NCBI RefSeq assembly: GCF_039555335.1
Contig: NC_092641.1
Location: forward strand, 35,179,548 to 35,243,547
Reading direction: 5' to 3'
DNA length: 64,000 nucleotides
Source of the DNA: Amphiura filiformis
Taxonomy: Eukaryota > Echinodermata > Ophiuroidea > Amphilepidida > Amphiuridae
Part shown: positions 57,653-64,000 of the stretch, in pieces
Layout: each line of letters starts with the position of its first letter
How positions within the stretch are numbered: the stretch's first letter is position 1
Position numbers and translations under genes: made by a program
The notes under the pieces: model-generated
Databases searched by the model: none
What the model was told of the DNA's origin: nothing
Seen by the model: only the letters and a program-made list of their open reading frames with translations

Positions 57653-58142
57653 GTAAAGTCTGCACAAAAAGTAACTCAGCTGTTATAAATACGCCTATAG
57701 CTTCAGAACTAATAATCGTTTCCACAATATTTCTACATAGAAAGAAGGACGATATATTTACGCGCATTTTGATACCCCATTTGTCCAATTTTGTTCAATA
57801 TTAACAACACAGCAGTGTTTTTAAAGAACATAACCCGAATTAAAAAGTTGCAGCTATTTGTATTGATTTGAAGTCAGCGCGAAGATAATGGTGGGTTTTA
57901 CGTGGCACAATGCTTGTGTAATAACCATTGATCGCTGTAAACTGCAACTTTTAAATTCAGGTATTTTTCTTTAAAAGCACTACTGTGTTGTTAATATTGA
58001 ACGATATTTGACAAATGGGGTATCAAAATGCGCGTAAATAAATTGTCCTTCTTTCTATGTAGAAATATTGTGGAAATAATTATTAGTTCTGAAGCTATAG
58101 GTGTATTTATAACAGCTGAGTTACTTTTTGTGCAGACTTTAC
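57653..58142. mobile_element. 490-bp long inverted repeat
   Basis: The left arm (from GTAAAGTCTGCACAAAAAGT) and the right arm (to its reverse complement ending GTGCAGACTTTAC) match over about 135 bp with few differences, then more loosely to about 200 bp each. The unpaired centre is about 90 bp (57853-57940). Frames on the two strands encode mirror-image peptides because of the palindrome. Target duplication is not clear, so element limits are approximate. Confidence 0.8.
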
Positions 58143-58599
58143 TTCAATTAGTAACTAAATAGTAAATTCAAACTAGTGTGAGTTTACAAAGTATCACCCT
58201 AAACCTCTACTACTTCTGACAGCAATAATCAGCCCTCTTGAAAAGAATGTCCTGAGAGTCAACATCAGGTTACTTATGGATTAAGACCCCAAATCCCTTC
58301 AAGCGCTGAAATGCAACACCACTAGGTTTTAATGAACCAGGTGACTGGGTCCTGTTTCACAAAAAGGAATGTAGGTTGACTGGCTAACCTCTGTCCTCAA
58401 ACAAAACAAGACAACAACAAAATATCCCCTCTCTGACTTCTTAAGGTGATGATGGTAACCATTGCACTTTTCCTCAACATTTTAAGGCATTTTCAAAACA
58501 TTGAAAAACATTTTGTGAAATTGATGGGTGAAATTTTAGGGCTGCCAAGGTTTTGTTTAGATTTCAAACCAAAAAGATTGTGCCTACACTACGGGATTC

Positions 58600-58800
58600 T
58601 CATGTGAGTAGCAGCGCTGCTACTCTCGAGTACCTACGTCGGCCACCAGACCCTTGTGGCCCAGCAAGCCGGCTGCAACTCGCGAATACCTCATGGCGTA
58701 GGTACTTTGAAGGTACTCGAGTACCGACACTGGTACTCACCTGCCAGGTACTCCGCAGCTGAGTACCGACGCCGGTACTCCAGCCAGTAAACAATGACGT
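58600..58800. other. CpG-rich block with iterated GGTACT/GAGTACC words
   Basis: Locally GC- and CpG-rich in an AT-rich neighbourhood. GAGTACC or GGTACT(C) occurs at least seven times, including the 14-bp palindrome GGTACTCGAGTACC at 58712-58725. It could be a repeat or a small CpG island; no exon is supported. Confidence 0.5.
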
Positions 58801-58804
58801 CACC

Positions 58805-60275
58805 CATGAGTTCGGGCAACCTTTTAACCTCATCGTAGAAGTAAAATTCCTTTTTATATGTGGATATATGGAACTTAGTCTTTCACTATGATAATAAAGA
58901 GTTCAAACTCGGATATTTATCAGTAGCGTGATATTTAATAATTTATTGCTTTTGAATTTCAGTATTTAATACACATTAGTTTATATAGAAAAACTTATTA
59001 TAATGTACAGAATTATTACAGTTATAAAAATAGATAGATTTATTTTTATTTTTCAATCAGTGAATGGGTTTTAACAACATTTTTAAATATAACATTGGAG
59101 CTGAAAAAGAACACTGAAGAAGATTCAAGGGCACAGAAACCCCGCACATAAGCTTGACCTTTGACATCCATGTGCGCTCTAACATTGTGTTTACATTTGA
59201 TTTCAAGACATGGGGAGGCCGTCGGTCGGAGGAGAATGTCCCGGACGCTTTTTTTTTTTTTCTGCAACCATAACGGATGCAATTATCAACCCAGAACACA
59301 TAGGAAAGGGTTAGGGTTGGTTAGTGCGCACGGTTCGGTTTAAGTGTTAGGTTTAGGGTTTAGCGTATTACGGCCCACGACTTTGGTTGGAAAAAATATG
59401 CGGCCCCGCCTCGGGTGGACTAACTTAGAATTGCAAGTTCGTCACTCAAATCACAATGCAATATCGCCAGCGATTTGAGACTTTTTTAAATACTGAGGTT
59501 TGGTGGTAAAATCATTTAAAATTTTGTGTTTAATATATTTGTGCTTGATATAACATCCGACCGCAACAAAATCAAGGATCGAATACCTTCCAAAAATGGA
59601 AGCGTCAAATTTTTTATTCTGCACCCTTGCCAGGTTCACACGGAATTCGAGTCAGGGTCAGAAATTTAAAAAAAAATCTTTTTTTCAATCCAAAACACGG
59701 AATACAGCTATATCGGCAGAGGCAAAAGAAACAACCACTCAACAAATACTAAATAGAACATTCGACGTCAAGTTTACAAATAAAGATGCAATTTCACTTT
59801 CTAAAATTTAGAATTCTCACGACGCCCATAGGCCTTCAAAAATGTTTTTTTGACGGCCTATGACGTGACGGACTTGCAACACTCTTGCGAGTGTCTTTAG
59901 GTGTCTATGGGTGTATATTTACTGGTTTGTTACCAGAAAGACAGTTCAATATGGCAAACATCATTTTGGATGACTGATGGGGATGGCGGGGGGATGGATC
60001 ATTTTTCAATATGGGCCCCTTGTAAATTTGCACTCCACCGGGTATATTCAGTATCACCAGAATTGCTGTGAATCTTATTTTTTCCTTTTAGCCTAGTATA
60101 AACAAACACATTGATTTGGGGGCTTTAAAATATTGTAAAAACTGCAAATTGGCCAAGTAAACACAAAGTTTCACCTTGATTTGTGGCTAGTGTAACATTG
60201 AAAATATTCTCACAATTGTTCGAGTATTAAAACCCGGGCCAGACTTATACTCCACCGGAATATTTGTTTATATTT
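58805..60275. other. Non-coding stretch with telomere-like words
   Basis: GGGTTAGGGTT at 59308 and GTTAGGTTTAGGGTTTA near 59346 resemble TTAGGG repeats. No exon or RNA gene is supported. Confidence 0.4.
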
Positions 60276-60283
60276 GACCTCTA

Positions 60284-60448
60284 CAGAGATGCCACTCAGT
60301 TTCACTCAAAAACCTGAAACTGGTGAGAAAAACCTGAAAAAAGCATGTGAATGCAGGCCACAAAGCCCCAAAACGGGCTGAAAATGAATAAAAAGCGGAA
60401 TTTGGACTCACTAAAAACCTGGCTAAAACCTGAAAAGTGGCATCTCGG
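60284..60448. mobile_element. 165-bp MITE with CCTCTA target duplication
   Basis: Ends CAGAGATGCCACT and AGTGGCATCTCGG are inverted with one mismatch. CCTCTA stands at 60278-60283 and 60449-60454. The interior is rich in AAAACCTGAAA words. Confidence 0.7.
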
Positions 60449-60797
60449 CCTCTATACTCATTAATTTGGTGTAGGCCTAATGGGGTCTATGCCTACTATA
60501 CATTTTACAGACCGACAGTCAGTGGGAGAGGGGTCCTTATAAGTTTTCCTGGATGTTGATTTTTTTGTTCAATCTTCCGCACGACAACGAAAAAAGAACC
60601 CGTTCTCACGGGCCCAGGCGACCGACCCAGAATTTGCGTTTTGGAGATTTTTTTTTATCATCGCCTATAAAGGGGTCAGTCATTATTTTGACGGGTAAGT
60701 GCCAGATTCTCCAGCCCCACAGTATTACGAACAAAGGATATACACATGAATTAAATATTAAAATGACCAGAAATTTCCATGATTTTGGCTCATTTTG

Positions 60798-61610
60798 TCA
60801 TGTAATTGAGCCCCGGAGGTAAAATGGGCGTGCCTAAAAATTGCTCCCCCCTTCCATTGACCAGCCAAAATATATTTGCCCCCCCCGCCGCATATATGCC
60901 AAATTTTGGGAATCCCGATTTGCAAACCTGAAAATTTTATGGTCTAGATACATAATGCGAGCGCGGTGAACAGAAAAATATTTCCGTACGTCACTAAGTA
61001 GATTCATCAGATTTGTTGTTGAACATAAAAGATTTCTTTTGAACAAAACCAAAACATTTACTCATTATTGACCGTTTTGCCTATCATGGTTGTAGACAAC
61101 ATCAGAAGGATCAACAAACATCATTCTGATGATGCCTACCGACCATGATAGGCGTAAACCATTTGTGATGCGATCAAGCAAAATCAGTCGGAAGTCGGCA
61201 ATATTGATTTTGAGATATAGCCAAACAAAGCAACTATTTCCTTTTGTTTCCTATTGTTTTAGAAACTCTTAAATTGTTCATATCTTTGGAACTGCATGTT
61301 CAATTTCAATGGGGTGTTCTGCAAAATTCAGCTTTGTATAGAATGCTTTTTACTATCGTATACAAAACTGAAAATTTAATGTTGCAGACTTCCGACTGAC
61401 TTTGCTTGATCGCATCAATAGTGCAAAAGTTTCAAAAGAAATCTTTTATAACGTTTCCGCACCGCGTACTGTTTTCCTAAGCCTTTTTAGTGCGTTCCTC
61501 ATGAATGTGTGTCTAAACTAAAATCGTTTGTCCGGGACCCTTTCTGCCAAAAATTACTTGCCACTTTTTAGCTTCCCAACCAAAATTCTTGCTCTGCTCA
61601 TAATTATTGC
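60798..61610. mobile_element. Second copy of the 54012 family, split by an insertion
   Basis: Left blocks GCCAAATTTTGGGAATCCC, GACCAGCCAAAATATATTTG and the right block CTCATAATTATTGCAC match the organisation of the 54012-54376 element. The foldback unit 61025-61449 interrupts it, accounting for the larger size. Confidence 0.5.
61025..61449. mobile_element. Nested foldback with Penelope-tail motifs in both orientations
   Basis: Outer arms ATAAAAGATTTCTTTTGAA (61025 and, inverted, to 61449) enclose a second pair of 28 bp at 61169-61196 and 61387-61414 with one mismatch. Between them sits CTGATGA (61126-61132), a helix GCCTA/TAGGC (61134-61138, 61149-61153) and TAAAC. On the minus strand CTGATG (61105-61100), a GTCTA/TAGGC helix, AAAAC and GAGTA (61063-61059) repeat the layout head to head. 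The minus-strand copy resembles the tail at 47131-47202 (CGGTCAATAATGAGTAAA against CTGTCAATCGTGAGTAAA). Confidence 0.55.
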
Positions 61611-61676
61611 ACAGGCCCTTAGCCTTACTTAGAGCAGGCAGCACACATAAACGTTGAAAAATAGTGCATTTGGCCT

Positions 61677-61800
61677 GGTTCGAACCGGCGACCTTCATAA
61701 TACTATAATGACGCTCTAACCATTCTGCAACATGCCTCTGTGGCTCAGTTGGTTAGGCATCATGCAAGTATTACGAAGGTTGCCGGTTCGAACCTCACCA
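61677..61800. other. Head-to-head pair of tRNA-like segments
   Basis: Plus strand 61738-61798 has A-box GTGGCTCAGTTGGTTAGG and B-box GCCGGTTCGAACCTC. Minus strand 61735-61677 has GCAGAATGGTTAGAGCG and GCCGGTTCGAACC. The two are diverged inverted copies. Acceptor and T stems do not close, so neither is called a tRNA gene; tRNA-derived SINE heads are more likely. Confidence 0.55.
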
Positions 61801-61806
61801 GATGTA

Positions 61807-62027
61807 CTATAGTCCATATACCTTCCTCGAGTCAGTAAAGTGAAATAAAATTTTGAGAATTTCTCAAAACTATTAATTTTTTCAGGAATCTGTTATGCTA
61901 GTTGGATTCCTTGCATCATTTCCTTTCTGAAAATTTATACTTTTGTATACTTCTCATCATTACCTTTAGAGATACAATAAAAAGCAATACCTAAATTACT
62001 GACTCGAGGAAGGTATACAGATTATAG
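61807..62027. mobile_element. 221-bp inverted-repeat element, CTATAGTCC..CTCGAGTCAGTAA ends
   Basis: CTATAGTCCATATACCTTCC, CTCGAGTCAGTAA at 61807-61838 pairs with 61996-62027 with three or four mismatches. The interior is AT-rich and non-coding. It immediately follows the tRNA-like pair. Confidence 0.65.
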
Positions 62028-62360
62028 TTGTTTGCTATAGGTGGGGGTTTTTCAATGATGTGCGCCGCTGCTCTGTGCACTGGCTGCTCTGGGAAAAGAT
62101 TAAAATGTGTACATCTCATCAACCCAGAGAACTAAGTATAATAATTTCAATATTATGTATTGGTTCATATTGCAGCCGAGTAGATGAATTAGCCTACATG
62201 ATTTTTACACTAATTGCAATACTGAAAAACATGTTTAATTGCACACTAGAAATATGTAAAAACATTTTAACATATAAAGATAAAACAAGATAATAAGAAA
62301 TTATTCTCAAATGGGAATGTCAGATAAATGCTAATATGGGGAGCCCAAACAAATCAAAGC

Positions 62361-62582
62361 CTATAGATTGGAAACTACGACTTGAACAACACCTGACAGC
62401 CTCCATTTGTTTTTATCAGTCAAAGTGTACATAACATCATAGACTGGGGCTTGTATTGTGCTGGTGCCATCATAGGCTCTGTTCTCACCAACAGTCAAAT
62501 CAACCACATACTTATCCGAGGCATCAGTGGAATGAATCAGGACCAATGACATTGCCTTGAGGAACACCACCATTTAAGTAAG
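62361..62582 (-). pseudogene. Non-LTR retrotransposon RT fragment
   Basis: On the minus strand one frame reads NGGVPQGNVIGPDSF (RT block GVPQG..LGP, 62582-62538). After a frameshift the next frame reads DASDKYVVDLTVGENRAYDG and ends TDKNKWRLSG..VVVSNL. The pattern F.DD..V..N followed by W...NK.RLN is the catalytic palm of CR1/L1-type RTs; the catalytic YVDD is YVVD here (62499-62510), so the first Asp is lost. The frame with an ATG at 62573 could be mistaken for a host exon. Confidence 0.7.
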
Positions 62583-62599
62583 ACCCTGGTCTGAATATT

Positions 62600-64000
62600 C
62601 ATCTTTATATTTCAATGACTCTTTTCATTAAATTTAATTTTTTATCAGTCATTGTTTTCCCTCCAACATTTGTAGATAAATGATGCATGAATTTCAAACA
62701 TTGTGCGATATTTGTCGTTGGAGCTTGCAATTTAGTTCTTTAAGACTTTAAGGGATCAGAAAAACTTTGGTAGAAAAAATACACCTTACTCAGAAAAAAG
62801 TTAAAAGCCCTACAAAGTATTCATCATTATGTACCGAAGCATCTTAGATGGTTCAAACTATTCACTATTTGAATTGGTATCAAAAACCATACAATTAGAG
62901 TAACTGTTTAGGAAAATCTTAAAGAGTGTTTGAAATTTTATCCCCATGGAGCCAAAAAATGTGACCCTTGAAATTTTTGTTTATATTAAAATAGAGAACA
63001 TAGTGCTTTTATAGATCAAACAATACTTTTTCAGATTCATCATGGTCAGAGGAATACTTTGGTGTGGTTTTTAACAAGATATGAAATTTGACGCCTGTTT
63101 AACCTTTAATTCTTTTCTGACCAAGATGCATTGTTGTCACCAAAGTTTTTCTTATTCTTTGAGGTATGATATTAAAGCTGATGGGTTGGGTTCTTGATGT
63201 CTTGATATTGTGCAACTGTGCCCTATAGGTCAGTTTTACTGTGGTACAATATATCCAATTGCCAAATGAAGATATTTCATGTAGGGACGATCATCCATCC
63301 TATTCTCTGGTCTTTAGCTTGTTGCTGTATAGGCCAGTTCCTTCCTGTGCAATGTGCAAATTTTCATCTGAAAAAAGGAACATAATTAAAGACAAGTTTA
63401 GACAAGACATTTTAATACTAAAAACTAAAACAAGTCTAAAATGGAAAGTGCACAAAGACTGTTTAAAGATGTTTGTTTGATTCAGTATTTGTATTACTAT
63501 TTCATTAATGGGACATTCAGAGATGCTGAGTTTTATGATTCTTAAGATTTTCAGGAAAGATCGTTTTCATATAGTCACATGAGATCATAATCATCTTTTA
63601 GTAAATTGTGCATTCCAAGGGCACTTGTTTGTTTATTATTATTAAAGGGTCATTCAAGAGATTTTGAGTTTTATTGTAAATACATATTTAGTTTTATGGC
63701 GACCCTACATACACACATCAAAAGTAGTGGAAAAGTCATTTCGGCATGTCACGTGGAACATTATCGTTTAGTGCCTTGTCACATGGCAGGGATCATTGTC
63801 TTTTAGTGAAATTATGATTGTACCACTACCACATCATGAAATCAAAATATCAGCATGTGCCTTAAAATCAAAAAACGTACACATACCAGGTCTTTTATAT
63901 GGAACACAATCTGTTCGTTCTGCACTTAACTCTGTAGACGTAGACGTTAGTTGCATCGACACATTCTCCTCACAACTATCATGTGGCTAAGTTGCTGCAA
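62600..64000. other. Non-coding stretch to the window end
   Basis: No exon, RNA gene or repeat boundary was supported. 'gggacattcagagatgctgagttttatgatt' at 63509 and 'gggtcattcaagagattttgagttttattg' at 63647 are a diverged direct pair. Confidence 0.35.

Noticed and set aside
61736..61800. Functional tRNA gene with GGTTCGAACC loop
   Set aside because: T stem (GCCGG with CTCAC) does not pair and no acceptor stem was found.
62361..62573. 71-codon minus-strand frame that looks like a first coding exon
   Set aside because: The adjacent frame holds an RT GVPQG block and this frame holds the degraded YVDD region, so it is a retrotransposon fragment.

Overview
The window reads as intergenic or intronic DNA of an animal nuclear genome, most likely a marine invertebrate deuterostome. 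This placement is an inference. It rests on long AT-rich non-coding stretches, spliced-exon-like segments instead of intact ORFs, Penelope-like, non-LTR, mariner and hAT-type remnants, tRNA-derived SINEs, frequent use of the word AGGCCTA, and TGACCTTTGACCT-bearing dispersed repeats. No operons, rRNA genes, CRISPR arrays or complete protein-coding genes are visible. Nearly every ORF longer than 60 codons is a chance frame or lies inside a repeat.

Layout. 1-7.2 kb is a stack of inverted-repeat elements: a 2.2 kb element at 831-3009 with a hAT-like insertion inside it, a TA-flanked element at 3791-4069, tandem nuclear-receptor-motif repeats at 5.2-5.8 kb, and a 1.1 kb element at 6116-7210 with an iterated 14-bp motif. 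Three exon-like segments on the minus strand (10287-10469, 7719-7930, 4115-4165) have open frames and splice consensus, and may belong to one host gene transcribed leftwards. 13-16.5 kb holds a dead mariner interrupted by another element, then a tandem repeat ending in GACA/GATA microsatellite. 17.5-19.2 kb is a 44-bp minisatellite.

20.8-26.1 kb contains a SINE and the most informative locus: a Penelope-like element (23464-25314) with RT and GIY-YIG endonuclease remnants, 111-bp inverted terminal copies carrying a hammerhead-ribozyme-like core, and a perfect 13-bp target duplication. It is inserted into a tRNA-type SINE. A polypurine GGGA tract follows.

27-47 kb holds weak plus-strand exon candidates, several TA-flanked inverted-repeat elements, a non-LTR retrotransposon 3' end (36.4-36.7 kb), two adjacent copies of a repeat with telomere-like ends (39.5-40.0 kb), and a 1.5 kb minisatellite whose array was split by a 206-bp foldback element with an inferable empty site.

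47-64 kb holds a second Penelope-like fragment on the minus strand with its own hammerhead-like tail, further MITEs, a satellite built from the palindrome TGACCATGGTCA (54.6-55.85 kb), a 490-bp near-perfect inverted repeat (57.65-58.14 kb), a nested element at 60.8-61.6 kb with Penelope-tail motifs in both orientations, and a reverse-transcriptase fragment at 62.4 kb. The strongest cross-window theme is that at least three separate loci carry the same hammerhead-like layout, in two or three sequence families.
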